A stretch of 64,000 bases of DNA from CAVTOA01 sp963736285 (GCA_963736285.1 CAVTOA010000003.1:682001-746000); one strand, 5' to 3'; counted from the stretch's first letter, positions 22,343-32,947 are shown. The notes: a model not told the origin generated them from the sequence alone. Numbers and translations: made by a program.

Positions 22343-23956
22343 TTGACCGGTAGCAGCCAACGCAGACAGCCGACGGTCGGTATCTACTGCGACCTGGGGG
22401 AAAACCTCGGTGTCGGGCACCTCGTCCGCTGCCTAGCACTCGGGCAAGAACTTCAAGACGCGGGCAGCCACGTCACACTATTGGCGAATTTCGCCGAAGT
22501 CCCCTGGGCGCATGAACAGGCGAAACAGGCTGGCCTGCACGCCGTGTCCGCCACCTCGATCGATGAACTTCTCAGCACCTCGACTCGAGAGCAGTGGATT
22601 GGCGCGGTCGTCGATTCTTACTTGGCAACAGCAGACGACCTCGCCAAACTCAGCATGCCGCTAGCCGTTATAGACGACGACGCCCAGCGAAAGCTTCCAG
22701 CTGGACTGGTGGTCAACGTCGGTGCAAGCGTCAGTGAAGATGACTACGCCGACTGGCCCGACTCCCCCGACCTGCTGCTGGGTCCGACATACGCACTGCT
22801 GAGACCAGAAATTGTGCGCGCCCGACCCAAAAGTTTCCGAAATCGCGATTGGGCGCACCGAGCCATGCGTGTCTTCGTGGTACTCGGCGGCACCGACCCC
22901 AACGGCTCCACCCAGCGGGTGTCGGAAGAACTACTCCGCGCCGCGGTAAGCCACGGTCAAGCGATGGACGTCAAAGTCGTTGCGGCCAACCCAGATGTGC
23001 GCGCCGCCCTGGCGGATCTCCCGACCGAAGGTGGCTCCTCCATAACGCCCATCGCACCAGTCAACAAGATTGCCCAAAATCTGCTCTGGGCTGACCTGGT
23101 TGTCAGCGCCGCGGGTGGCACGATGTGGGAACTGTTCTGCGTAGGGACTCCAGTGGCACTATTTCTGGCCGCCGACAATCAGCTTCCCAACTACCGCTTC
23201 GCCACAGAGTCAGGGATGGCCATTGGTCTCGGAGATCTCCGAGACCTCCGCTCAGACGAGATCGACGCTGGCATCACCCGCGCGCTCTCCGCACCCGACC
23301 TCAACAAACGCGGATTGGTGGCATGGGAGTTTCTCGACGGACATGGAGCACGGCGGGCAGCGTCAGAGGTACTCGCATACTTCAAGAAGCATGCTGAAAC
23401 CTCCTCAAATCCGAGCGCCGGGGCCGGGGTTTCCGTTGTGCCTGCCACCAGCGACCAATCTGAACTCATATGGAAATGGCGGAACGACCCCGCGACCAGA
23501 GCCGCGTCCAAAAACGCCGAAGAAATTTCCTGGGACGGGCACCAGCGGTGGTACGAAAATGTGCTCAGCGCACCCGACCGCCACCTACTCATTGGCGTCA
23601 AAGACAGCGAGCCCATCGGGGTCGTTCGGTTCGACTTGCTACCAGCCATGCGTGGCGAAGCGCCCGCTCAGGCCAAAGACCGCTGGGAAATCAGCATCAA
23701 CATGGCACCCGAAGCACGCGGACGTGGATATGGCATCCCGCTCCTGCTCGCCGGCGAGCGATGGCTAGCTCAGCATCTGTATTCATCAGCGGATCGGCCC
23801 GCGGCTCACGCCGAGCTCGTCGCCGAGATCCGGCCCACCAATCAAGCCTCGCTGATGGCGTTCCGGCGAGCTGGATACCGTCCTGAATCGACGCCCGATG
23901 CGACAAACGAATGCCTCACCTTCGGCAAACGGTTGGCTATGCCGCACCACGTCTAG
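22343..23956 (+). CDS. PseG-PseH fusion: UDP-sugar hydrolase with N-acetyltransferase domain
   Basis: A 537-residue fusion. Residues ~10-360 resemble PseG, the UDP-2,4-diacetamido-altropyranose hydrolase: CDLGENLGVGHLVRCLALGQ, VVDSY, LAVIDDDAQR, VVLGGTDPNG and SAAGGTMWE form the GT-B-like active site. Residues ~378-535 are a GNAT acyltransferase (VVPATSDQSELIWKWRNDPATR...APEARGRGYGIPLL, AEIRPTNQASLMAFRRAGY), equivalent to PseH. One chain would therefore carry the PseH and PseG steps that follow PseC. TTG 22343 is supported by AGGAG seven bases upstream. PseI and PseF are not in the window. Confidence 0.85.
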   Translation: MTGSSQRRQPTVGIYCDLGENLGVGHLVRCLALGQELQDAGSHVTLLANFAEVPWAHEQAKQAGLHAVSATSIDELLSTSTREQWIGAVVDSYLATADDLAKLSMPLAVIDDDAQRKLPAGLVVNVGASVSEDDYADWPDSPDLLLGPTYALLRPEIVRARPKSFRNRDWAHRAMRVFVVLGGTDPNGSTQRVSEELLRAAVSHGQAMDVKVVAANPDVRAALADLPTEGGSSITPIAPVNKIAQNLLWADLVVSAAGGTMWELFCVGTPVALFLAADNQLPNYRFATESGMAIGLGDLRDLRSDEIDAGITRALSAPDLNKRGLVAWEFLDGHGARRAASEVLAYFKKHAETSSNPSAGAGVSVVPATSDQSELIWKWRNDPATRAASKNAEEISWDGHQRWYENVLSAPDRHLLIGVKDSEPIGVVRFDLLPAMRGEAPAQAKDRWEISINMAPEARGRGYGIPLLLAGERWLAQHLYSSADRPAAHAELVAEIRPTNQASLMAFRRAGYRPESTPDATNECLTFGKRLAMPHHV

Positions 23957-24014
23957 GCGCAATCATGTCTAGGCCCAGTTTTGTCGTGAGCCCCAACCAT
24001 GTCTGGCCGTCGCG

Positions 24015-25481
24015 CTAGCTCTGCGACGGCGACAGGTCACTCGGCTTTGCACCGTTAGACGAGGGCGTGGGTGTGCCCCCAGACTCAGGCGGCGAAGTGG
24101 GCTTTGGATCCACAGAAACAGTGAGATCAACCCACTTGGTTTCGGTCTGACCGTCACAGGTATACGTCGTCACCGCGATATGCACCACGAAAGTCCCCAC
24201 CTTTTTGAAGGCGTGCGAGACCTCCCGGGTTCCTTTTGTCGCAGGGGCATCGCCCTGACAGTCGCCGCTGTCCGTGCCGCCACCTTGTGGTGTGTCATCA
24301 CCCCATTGTTCGGTGAGGCCAGACAACATGCCCGATCCATCGCTCCACTCCACGGTGAAAGTGACTGATTCACCCACCTGCGGTTGAACATTGTCAGCTT
24401 GGACGGTCACTTGCAGAGGGTCTACCGGTCCACGCTGTGGAACCGTGCCTGGTTGACTGGGGGTAGGCGAGCCGGACCCGGAGCCTTCACCCGCTCGGTG
24501 TGGGGACGCTGGCGGCTCGTTTTTGTCGCTGGTGGCGGTGGACGGGACGAGTGTTTCTGGGTCATTGGGTGCGGCTGACCCTGGCAGTACTCCATTGGCT
24601 CGAGATTCGGCAGGGTGCATCCCACCGGCGATCGACAGTTGATCCGACGGCTTGTTGGGCGAGAGCCATGGCTGGATCGCCCCAATCGCGAACGCGGGTA
24701 TCGCCAATGCCGCCACGAAAATCCCGAGCATCCACCGGCGTCGCCGTCCGGTGTTTCGGATGTTGCCCGTATTACTGGTATTGCCACCCGCGACATCTCC
24801 ACTATTCCCAACGGCTGGTCGGGGCGAGCCGGGGTGAGAGTTCCCGCGAGATGGTGACGGCGAGCCCCCGGGCGAGCTGCCGGCGCCGTTGCGATGTCCG
24901 ACGCGGCGTTCGCTTCGGGCGGGATGTCGGGGTGAGCGGGGAGACCCAAGCTCCGCCAAGGACGGGAGCCGCTGGGTATCACGCATAGAAGTCGGTGGTG
25001 CGGCCGGTTTTGGAGGCGCCGATGCGGCGTCTACCGTGTCGGGTTCCTCGACAGGAGTATGTGCTTGCCGTGTCGCGGCATTCTCCGGATGCACCTTCAC
25101 CGGCTCGTTCGGTGCCCCAGCGAGTTCGTCTAGCTCAGCGGTGAGTCGCTCAATCCGCGCCAGCCGTTCTTCCAAGCTTCCTGGCTCAGCGGACCCGGGC
25201 TGGGTTTGGGAAGTAGCCGACGTGGGATGTGCTGCCTCGTGACTCCTGTTGTTCTCGTCCACAGCAGAGTTTTCCAGCAATTCGAATGAGACAACGTGGG
25301 CATCTGCGGCAGGAAGCCGTACTCCGTCCGCATTCGGGAAACTCTGACGTGCCCCGTCACCTCGCGAGTTTGCCGACGAACCCTCTCGGCGGGACGAGCG
25401 CGAAGGTGACTCTCGGCGGCTTCGACGACGGCTCGACCGCGAGTTGGCATCGTTCGGTAACTGAATGCTCACGCGGTGCAT
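24015..25481 (-). CDS. Single-pass membrane protein with extracellular PKD-like domain
   Basis: About 488 residues. The long Arg/Ser-rich, then Pro/Ala-rich N-terminal part looks disordered and cytosolic, with a short predicted coiled coil at ~102-122 (SLEERLARIERLTAELDELAG region). One transmembrane helix follows a basic cluster (about 250-269). The outer part has a Gly/Ser/Pro linker and a C-terminal PKD-like beta domain (QVGESVTFTVEWSDGSG to VSHAFKKVGTFVVHIAVTT). The reading frame is open to 25592, but that part lies in the upstream regulator gene, so ATG 25481 (or GTG 25472) is preferred. Not recognised as a named family. Confidence 0.6.
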   Translation of the reverse strand: MHRVSIQLPNDANSRSSRRRSRRESPSRSSRREGSSANSRGDGARQSFPNADGVRLPAADAHVVSFELLENSAVDENNRSHEAAHPTSATSQTQPGSAEPGSLEERLARIERLTAELDELAGAPNEPVKVHPENAATRQAHTPVEEPDTVDAASAPPKPAAPPTSMRDTQRLPSLAELGSPRSPRHPARSERRVGHRNGAGSSPGGSPSPSRGNSHPGSPRPAVGNSGDVAGGNTSNTGNIRNTGRRRRWMLGIFVAALAIPAFAIGAIQPWLSPNKPSDQLSIAGGMHPAESRANGVLPGSAAPNDPETLVPSTATSDKNEPPASPHRAGEGSGSGSPTPSQPGTVPQRGPVDPLQVTVQADNVQPQVGESVTFTVEWSDGSGMLSGLTEQWGDDTPQGGGTDSGDCQGDAPATKGTREVSHAFKKVGTFVVHIAVTTYTCDGQTETKWVDLTVSVDPKPTSPPESGGTPTPSSNGAKPSDLSPSQS

Positions 25482-25522
25482 AACGCGCGGAGTGGAATTC
25501 GGTAACGCCCGAATGCTGCCAA

Positions 25523-26391
25523 CTACCAAATTTGCGCCGCGAGCTTCCCCAGAAATGCGGTGGAGTCCGACTCTGGCAGCGCCGCCTGCCACAGCCGGTC
25601 AAACAGCAGCCGGTAGACCCAACTGGCTCCGAATCCGAGAGGTATCGCAGGTCAGTAAGGCTGTCAATGCTCACCAAAGGTGGATCGACAGGGTCACGAA
25701 ATTCGTAAATCTGGAACGGGTGCGTCGCCGGCGGCACCATCGATGGGGTCGCCCGTTCAAACGGCAGCAACCGAATGCGAACCCCTGGCTGTTCAGACAT
25801 TTCCTGGAGATGGCAGAGCTGCTGGCGCATGAATCCGGCCGAAACAACGTTTCGACGCAGCGCGGCTTGGTCAAGCAATACATCGTATGTGAATTGCTCT
25901 TCCCGTAACACTTGCTGACGTGCCATCCGGATGGTGACGGCGGCGTCAATATCGGAGGGGCCAACCCCTATTTCGCCATACCACTGCAGCACGCCTCGGG
26001 CGTAGTCCGCGGTCTGCAACAGACCTGGTATAGCTAGGGGCATATACGCCGCAATTTTCGCGGCGCCCGCTTCTACGTCGGCGACCATTCGCTGTTCAGT
26101 GGTGATGACATTCCGATACGCATTCCACCAGCCATGAGTGTTGGCAGCGTCTTCCGCTAGCGCTAAAAACCGCTCGCATTGCTCGCCATCCAGAGCAATA
26201 CTGTCGACAAATCGACGCGCGTCGTCGAGCGATAAACCAATCCGAGCCGTCTCAATGCGGCTCACTTTCGACTCTGACCAGTCCAATCGCAGCGCAAGGT
26301 CGGCACCGGTAAGCCCTGCCTCTCTACGGATCCGGCGCAGCTCGGCGCCCAACCGCTTGCGACGAATCACCGAGCTGTGGCGAGGCAACAT
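25523..26391 (-). CDS. XRE-family regulator with DUF5753 domain, frameshifted near the 3' end
   Basis: Helix-turn-helix at ~10-65 (LRRIRREAGLTGADLALRLD, SESKVSRIETARIG), followed by the actinomycete-specific DUF5753 region (IPGLLQTADYARGVL, TYDVLLDQAALRR, RIRLLPFE). The first frame is family-like up to YLSDSEPV. The expected ending VYRLLFDRLWQ...FLGKLAAQIW, stopping at 25523, lies in another frame, so one base is missing near 25617-25622. Restored length would be about 289 residues, normal for the family. Read uncorrected, the ORF runs to 25357 and overlaps the PKD gene. No DUF397 partner gene is present. Confidence 0.82.
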
Positions 26392-26436
26392 GCGCCCTCC
26401 CGAGGATGTGTGGGGTGGAGTCTCTCGGCTCCTACA

Positions 26437-28260
<1,824 letters not shown>

Positions 28261-28334
28261 TATTCCGGAGTCGATCTGCGTGGGTGCGGCGCATGGGTTG
28301 TTGCGTGTACGGCTGCCGGTTCTCTTCACGAAGG

Positions 28335-29324
28335 CTATCGAAACTCGCGCAACCGCTGACGGACGTGGTCCCAATCACGCGTCAGCGCTTTCATCTGCGC
28401 CTCCTGGGCTGCTGTGGGTCGCATTGTTTGCCAAGCACGAAGCTCGCGGCCAGCGAGCAGGGCGAGGTTGATCAGAAAGGCGCGCTGCCGCGACCGGTCC
28501 GCTTCTTCGATGAGGTCGTCAATAACCCGGCGCGGCCCTGCCATGTTGCTAAAGAGCACCCACCACAGCGCGAGGTCGAAACCCGGCAGGTAGCTGGCGG
28601 ACGATCCCCAGTCCACAAAGGTAAAGGGCTCGACTGTGCCAGTGCCCGAGTTCTTATAAAGAATGTTGGTGAAGTCGAGATCTCCGTGGCAGAACTGCCA
28701 TTCCCGATCGGGAATCGCCGCCAAAGCATCCGCGAGGAGCACGGCGAGCAGACGGTGGTCCTCGCTATCCAGGGTGCCTTGGCGCAACGCACGGTCTAAG
28801 CGAGTCTGGTAATCGACCCGCCATTCTGGCCCCAGGCTTGGCCGCCACTCGGCAAGCCGACGAAGCCGCGTCAACGCTCCCGCCATCGCCGCGCTACCAC
28901 CAGGCAGCGAAATCGGATGGCGCTCCTTACTCATAGGCGACGCTAAAAGCCGCTCCAGCACCAAGACCATGCGCTGGTCGTCCGATTCGATCAACCGAGG
29001 AATCCGCACCGGCGGCGCTTGCTGCTCAAAAAGCCGATACACCGCGATTTCGCGACTAAATTGATCGCGCCAATGCGGTGCGAAATTGTGAAGCACTTTT
29101 GCGACCACGGGCTCGCCGTATCGCGTACCCGCCACCAACAACGACGTGGTGCCGACGTGCAACGTCTCCTGGCAGACGAATCCCAACGAGCTGTGCGCGA
29201 GGCGTTGCCGCGCATCGTCGAGTTCGTCACCGTTGCCTGAAGAGAACAGCACCCGCAAAGCTTCCCAGACCAGCAGACATTTTGTGTGACCGGTAGCTTT
29301 CCAGCGCTGGACTTCGAAAACCAC
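28335..29324 (-). CDS. Phosphotransferase, aminoglycoside-phosphotransferase/choline-kinase fold
   Basis: Up to 329 residues with a protein-kinase-like small-molecule kinase fold: VVAK with Lys76, the catalytic loop CHGDLDFTN (HGD at 213-215) and metal-binding FVDWGSS with Asp238. The substrate cannot be told from sequence; antibiotic, choline, fructosamine and similar substrates all occur in this fold. The ATG at 29324 lies inside a large inverted repeat (29285-29332), so translation may instead begin later, e.g. GTG 29252. Same strand as ung, argS and the membrane protein. Confidence 0.78.
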   Translation of the reverse strand: MVFEVQRWKATGHTKCLLVWEALRVLFSSGNGDELDDARQRLAHSSLGFVCQETLHVGTTSLLVAGTRYGEPVVAKVLHNFAPHWRDQFSREIAVYRLFEQQAPPVRIPRLIESDDQRMVLVLERLLASPMSKERHPISLPGGSAAMAGALTRLRRLAEWRPSLGPEWRVDYQTRLDRALRQGTLDSEDHRLLAVLLADALAAIPDREWQFCHGDLDFTNILYKNSGTGTVEPFTFVDWGSSASYLPGFDLALWWVLFSNMAGPRRVIDDLIEEADRSRQRAFLINLALLAGRELRAWQTMRPTAAQEAQMKALTRDWDHVRQRLREFR

Positions 29325-29332
29325 CGGTCACA
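29285..29332. repeat. Large inverted repeat downstream of ung
   Basis: Perfect 10-bp arms TGTGACCGGT (29285-29294) and ACCGGTCACA (29323-29332) enclose 28 bases that contain a second perfect palindrome, CCAGCGCTGG (29301-29310). It sits between the ung stop and the phosphotransferase and overlaps the latter's longest start. It could be a T-less terminator for ung or an operator. Confidence 0.6.
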
Positions 29333-29360
29333 TAGGAGCGAACACAAGAGAGACCAAGAG

Positions 29361-30038
29361 CTATGGCAACCGCCAGTCGATGGGCGCCGCGCCCTGCTGG
29401 GTCAGCAATGTATTGGCTCGGCTAAACGGCTTCGATCCAAAAAATCCTCGATCGGCCGACATTGGGCTGGGGTGCGTGCTCTTGATTACCGGTGTGTCGC
29501 CGAGCAATGGCTGAAGCGACTGAGCGTCCCGGCCCCACAAAATCGCGACCAGCGGCGAATTCCGCTGGACCAGCGCCCGAATCGCCGCGTCAGTCACCTT
29601 CTCCCAACCTTTTCCACGGTGCGAGCCGGGAGCTCCTGGCCGTACCGTCAACACTCGGTTAAGCAATAGCACGCCACGATCGGTCCACGGCCCAAGGTCG
29701 CCGTTCGCAGGCTTGGGAAAGCCCAAGTCTTCGCAATATTCACGAAATATGTTGTTCAAACTGCCTGGCAGGCGCCGCACCTCTGGCGCGACAGAGAACG
29801 ACAAACCGACTGGATGCCCTGGTGTGGGGTAGGGATCTTGCCCCATTATCAGCACCCGGACATCGGTGAGGGGCTGTGTGAACCCTCGGAGCACGTGCTC
29901 CCCGGCAGGTAGATAGTTGCGCCCCTGGGCGATCTCCTCACGGAGAAAGTCACCCATCTGAGCAATGTGATCGGCGACAGGCGCTAATCCCCGCGTCCAA
30001 CTGGGATCAATGATTTTCGTTAATGGCTGTGCGGTCAT
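29361..30038 (-). CDS. ung: Uracil-DNA glycosylase (family 1)
   Basis: A 225-residue family-1 UDG removing uracil from DNA. Water-activating motif GQDPYPTPGHP at 66-76 with catalytic Asp68; Leu-loop HPSPMSADRGFFGSKPFSRAN near the C-terminus with the catalytic His; GVLLLNRVLTVRPG is also diagnostic. Full length, normal start ATG 30038. Likely transcribed with the membrane protein gene 26 bases upstream. Confidence 0.96.
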   Translation of the reverse strand: MTAQPLTKIIDPSWTRGLAPVADHIAQMGDFLREEIAQGRNYLPAGEHVLRGFTQPLTDVRVLIMGQDPYPTPGHPVGLSFSVAPEVRRLPGSLNNIFREYCEDLGFPKPANGDLGPWTDRGVLLLNRVLTVRPGAPGSHRGKGWEKVTDAAIRALVQRNSPLVAILWGRDAQSLQPLLGDTPVIKSTHPSPMSADRGFFGSKPFSRANTLLTQQGAAPIDWRLP

Positions 30039-30064
30039 GCCGTAAGTCCTACCAGCTCTACCTC

Positions 30065-30826
30065 TTACTCCTGTGGGGCATCCGGGCGACCAGAGATGAG
30101 TTCCTGCACTCGGATCTTGGCGCGGATCATAGGGCGGCGAATGCGCTGCTCACGTCGCTGTGCCTTGGCGAGTTTCGGCGAATCGGCAGGATATCTCCAC
30201 CGGGCCCACGGCGATGCCGGCCTCGCCACTCGGATAGCTCCGAAGTACAGCAGCGGCGAAAAGAATAGTCCGAACAACCCGGTCCAGATCTTACCCTTCA
30301 ACAGCACCAGCACCGTAATTCCAAAGTGGACAAGTAACCACATCGAAGACAGAGCGAGTGTCCACAGGTCCGGCGAGTACCGAAAATCGATGATGTCGGA
30401 GATGCCGCTGGGGTTAATGCCCAACAAGAGCAGTCCGGCAAAACTTGCCGCGACGAAAATCGCGTCCACCGACAGTCTGCCCGCCTCGGACCAATAGACA
30501 TCCCGCAAATGCAAGATGAGCGCAAATTCGTCGAGCATCAGTGCGGTGCCCACACCGAATATCGCCGCCAGAAATGCTTTGCCGGCAGCATGATCAAGAG
30601 GCAATGCGATCATGGCGACCCCACTGATCACCACCAAAATCACGCCAAATACCACATGGTGGATGTGCAAACCGCCGGACTCAACGTTCCCAAGCCAGCC
30701 CACACCAGCTCGAATGAGCCGGACAGACAGCCGAGTAACCCCGAAGCCAACGATCAGGCTCAGGAAAAAACAAAAAAGCGGCAATCTTCCCGTTTCCACA
30801 ATGGCGTGCGAAAACCAATGAGCCAT
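30065..30826 (-). CDS. Conserved integral membrane protein of unknown function
   Basis: A 253-residue membrane protein with about six or seven hydrophobic segments in residues 10-200 and a basic, cytosolic C-terminal tail (~50 residues). Notable conserved-looking loops are SGGLHIHHVVFG with clustered His between segments 1 and 2, and GTALMLDEFALILHLRDVYW with charged residues inside or next to a membrane segment, which could form a metal or substrate site. The family name is not known to me. Directly upstream of ung and downstream of tRNA-Leu on the same strand. Confidence 0.7.
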   Translation of the reverse strand: MAHWFSHAIVETGRLPLFCFFLSLIVGFGVTRLSVRLIRAGVGWLGNVESGGLHIHHVVFGVILVVISGVAMIALPLDHAAGKAFLAAIFGVGTALMLDEFALILHLRDVYWSEAGRLSVDAIFVAASFAGLLLLGINPSGISDIIDFRYSPDLWTLALSSMWLLVHFGITVLVLLKGKIWTGLFGLFFSPLLYFGAIRVARPASPWARWRYPADSPKLAKAQRREQRIRRPMIRAKIRVQELISGRPDAPQE

Positions 30827-30895
30827 ACGTGCACGTTACCGACATACAAGACGATAAAAACCCTCATGCTCACGCGCACATGTAGATAAAAAATA

Positions 30896-30981
30896 TGGTG
30901 GGCAAGGGGGGAGTTGAACCCCCACGTCCGTTAGGACACACGGACCTGAACCGTGCGCGTCTGCCATTCCGCCACTTGCCC
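30896..30981 (-). tRNA. tRNA-Leu (anticodon CAG)
   Basis: An 86-base cloverleaf on the minus strand including an encoded CCA. Acceptor GGGCAAG pairs with CTTGCCC. The anticodon arm CACGG-TTCAGGT-CCGTG has CAG in the loop. The long variable arm (GTCC-TAAC-GGAC) is typical of Leu. T arm GGGGGTTCAACTCCCCC. A short T-run follows directly after CCA. Confidence 0.96.
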
Positions 30982-31016
30982 GGGGTACTGCTCAAGGCTT
31001 GATCGAAGTTGACGAC

Positions 31017-31032
31017 TAGTATTTCAATACTA
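31017..31032. promoter_or_regulatory. 16-bp palindrome upstream of the fhaA operon
   Basis: TAGTATT and AATACTA are perfect 7-bp arms with a 2-base spacer, in the 252-base gene-free region between tRNA-Leu and fhaA. AT-rich in contrast to its surroundings. Candidate operator or promoter element for the cell-wall signalling operon; no regulator is assigned. Confidence 0.35.
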
Positions 31033-31233
31033 ACCCTAAGAAACACTAAGCAACCTTGCGCTACATGAGGGTCTACGTGAGGTACTGAGCACCGTTCAAT
31101 GAGCAACTCGTCGCAAGCAGGGGAAGCCTAGCACGGTACGTCTGCGGCAAATTTCACCCCAGACCCGACGAACGCAACAGTGCTTGGAGGCGTCCCGATA
31201 CGATCGGGGACAACCGACATCAGGGAGGAACCC

Positions 31234-32465
31234 GTGGGCGTTCTGCAGCGCTTCGAAAAGAGGTTAGAAAACCTCGTCGAGGGAGCGTTCGCCAGAGTCT
31301 TCAAAGGGGTCGTTCACCCCGTGGAGATCGCGAGTGCAATGCAACGCGAGGCGGACGCGCACAAGACCATCTTGGGTGGTGGGCGCACTCTGGTCCCCAA
31401 TCGCTACGTCATCGACCTCAGTCCAGGCGACCACGACCAGCTAGCCCAATACGCCGCGCCTTTGGCCCAAGAGTTGGCGCAAGCGCAAGCGGAGTTCATC
31501 GGCGAGCAAGGTTGGATGGTCTACGGCGACGTCATCGTCGAGATCGAACGCGGTGACGGGCTCGACACCGGCATGTTCCGAGTCGCCGCCGAGGTATACA
31601 CCGGCGGCATAGAGAGCCAGCCACCGCCACACCAAGCCCCGCAACAGCAGTGGCAGCAGGACCAACCTGGGTACAACGGTTACGAGCAACAGCAGGTCTC
31701 CGGCCCGGGTGGCCAATATGGACAGCCATCTGCTCCCCCCGCTCCGGATCCATACCAATACGGACAACCGACGCCTGCCTCCTACGGCGGAGCCGGAGCA
31801 GACCAATACGGGCAGCGCAACGATCCGTACGGCCAACCGCAACATCATCAAGATCCCGGCCAGCCCTATGGCGGCCAACCGCAAAGCCACACCGATTACC
31901 CTCCTCAGCAGCGTGATCCCTACGACGACCGTCACAACGATCCCTACAGCGCACCGCCAGCGGGCGGCCCGGTCAGCGGTTCGGGGTATAGCGGATCCTC
32001 GCCCGGGTACGGTGGCGGCGCGCCCATGGCGGCGCCTGGCTACGGTCCACCGCCCACCGCACCATTCCCGGGCGGCTCGACAGCTCCAGTGCCTGGTCTC
32101 GGTGGCATGTCTCCCACCAGCGGAGCCGGACCTCGTCCGGTCTCAGCTGGCGGCGTTCCCTCCGCGCCGCCCGGTTCTGGTATGCGGCAAGCGCGGGTGA
32201 TCGCCGCGGACGGACGTCAGTTCGCGGTAAGCCCGGCGCGACCATCATTGGGCGAGGCGAGGGCGCACAAGTGCGGCTTGCCGACGTCGGTATCTCTCGT
32301 CAGCATGCCCGCCTCGACTTCGACGGGGGGCGTGTTGTCCTTACTGACCTGGGCTCCACTAATGGCACCACAGTCAATGGCAATCGCATCAATGCGGTCA
32401 CGTTGCAACACGGAGACGTGATCCAGCTCGGCACGACTACCTTGACGTTCCGTTTGGACGGTTGA
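31234..32465 (+). CDS. fhaA: FhaA (DUF3662 + FHA domain), frameshifted in the FHA domain
   Basis: Residues 1-~125 are the FhaA-specific N-terminal domain (GVLQRFEKRLENLVEGAFARVFKGVVHPVEIA, VPNRYVIDLSP). A ~190-residue Gln/Pro/Gly/Tyr-rich linker follows, then a C-terminal FHA domain that binds phosphothreonine. The FHA core (IIGRGEG, VGISRQHARLDF, DLGSTNGTTVNG) is in a different frame from the rest; one base is missing around 32234-32240. GTG 31234 has AGGGAGG six bases upstream and begins the family sequence. FhaA helps control peptidoglycan synthesis downstream of PknB. First gene of the block. Confidence 0.88.
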
Positions 32466-32470
32466 GGCAC

Positions 32471-32947
32471 ATGCCTCAACTGGTGCTGGCGGTCGCCCGG
32501 TTCGGTTTTTTGGTACTGCTCTGGGTGTTCGTCTTTGCGGTGATCGGAGTAATCCGGCGCGATATTTTTGGCAGCCGCCAGTCATCGCTTGTTGCCGCAC
32601 CGCGCGGGCTAGGCTCTCCCCACCAGGGAAGACCAGCCAAGGTCAAACGAGGAAAGACCGCACGTATTCTTGTGGTGACTGAGGGCGCTCTGGCGGGTAC
32701 GCGGATTCCCTTAGGCGATGCGGGAATTACCATTGGCCGTGCGGAGGACTCCACTGTGGTGCTGACTGACGACTACGCGTCCACCCGGCATGCGCGATTG
32801 GTGCCGCGTGATGGTCAGTGGCTGCTCGAAGATCTGGGCTCCACAAACGGCACATATCTAGACAGGGCAAGAGTCAGCAGCCCTACACCTGTACCTATCG
32901 GCGCGTCGATTCGTATCGGCCGGACTGTCATCGAGTTGCGCTCATGA
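32471..32947 (+). CDS. fhaB: FhaB/FipA-like FHA-domain membrane protein
   Basis: About 158 residues: an N-terminal transmembrane helix (QLVLAVARFGFLVLLWVFVFAVIGVI), a short basic linker, and an FHA domain at ~75-155 with GITIGRAEDSTVVLTDDYASTRHARL and EDLGSTNGTYLD holding the phosphothreonine-binding Arg, Ser and Asn. Start ATG 32471 lies 5 bases after the true fhaA stop. FhaB is a known substrate/partner of Ser/Thr kinases in division and wall synthesis. Its TGA overlaps the pstP ATG. Confidence 0.92.
   Translation: MPQLVLAVARFGFLVLLWVFVFAVIGVIRRDIFGSRQSSLVAAPRGLGSPHQGRPAKVKRGKTARILVVTEGALAGTRIPLGDAGITIGRAEDSTVVLTDDYASTRHARLVPRDGQWLLEDLGSTNGTYLDRARVSSPTPVPIGASIRIGRTVIELRS

Noticed and set aside
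23950..24012. Three similar copies of ATGTCTAGGC after pseG-pseH
   Set aside because: Short and imperfect (one is ATGTCTGGCC); no spacing or symmetry suggesting a site, CRISPR or terminator.
31441..31935. Hydrophobic minus-strand frame opposite fhaA
   Set aside because: Reverse reading of Gln/Pro/Tyr codons yields Leu/Val/Gly-rich artefacts; no start signal.
31600..32160. Gln/Pro/Tyr-rich repeats in FhaA as a tandem repeat array
   Set aside because: They are the variable low-complexity linker usual for FhaA proteins; no regular DNA period is seen.
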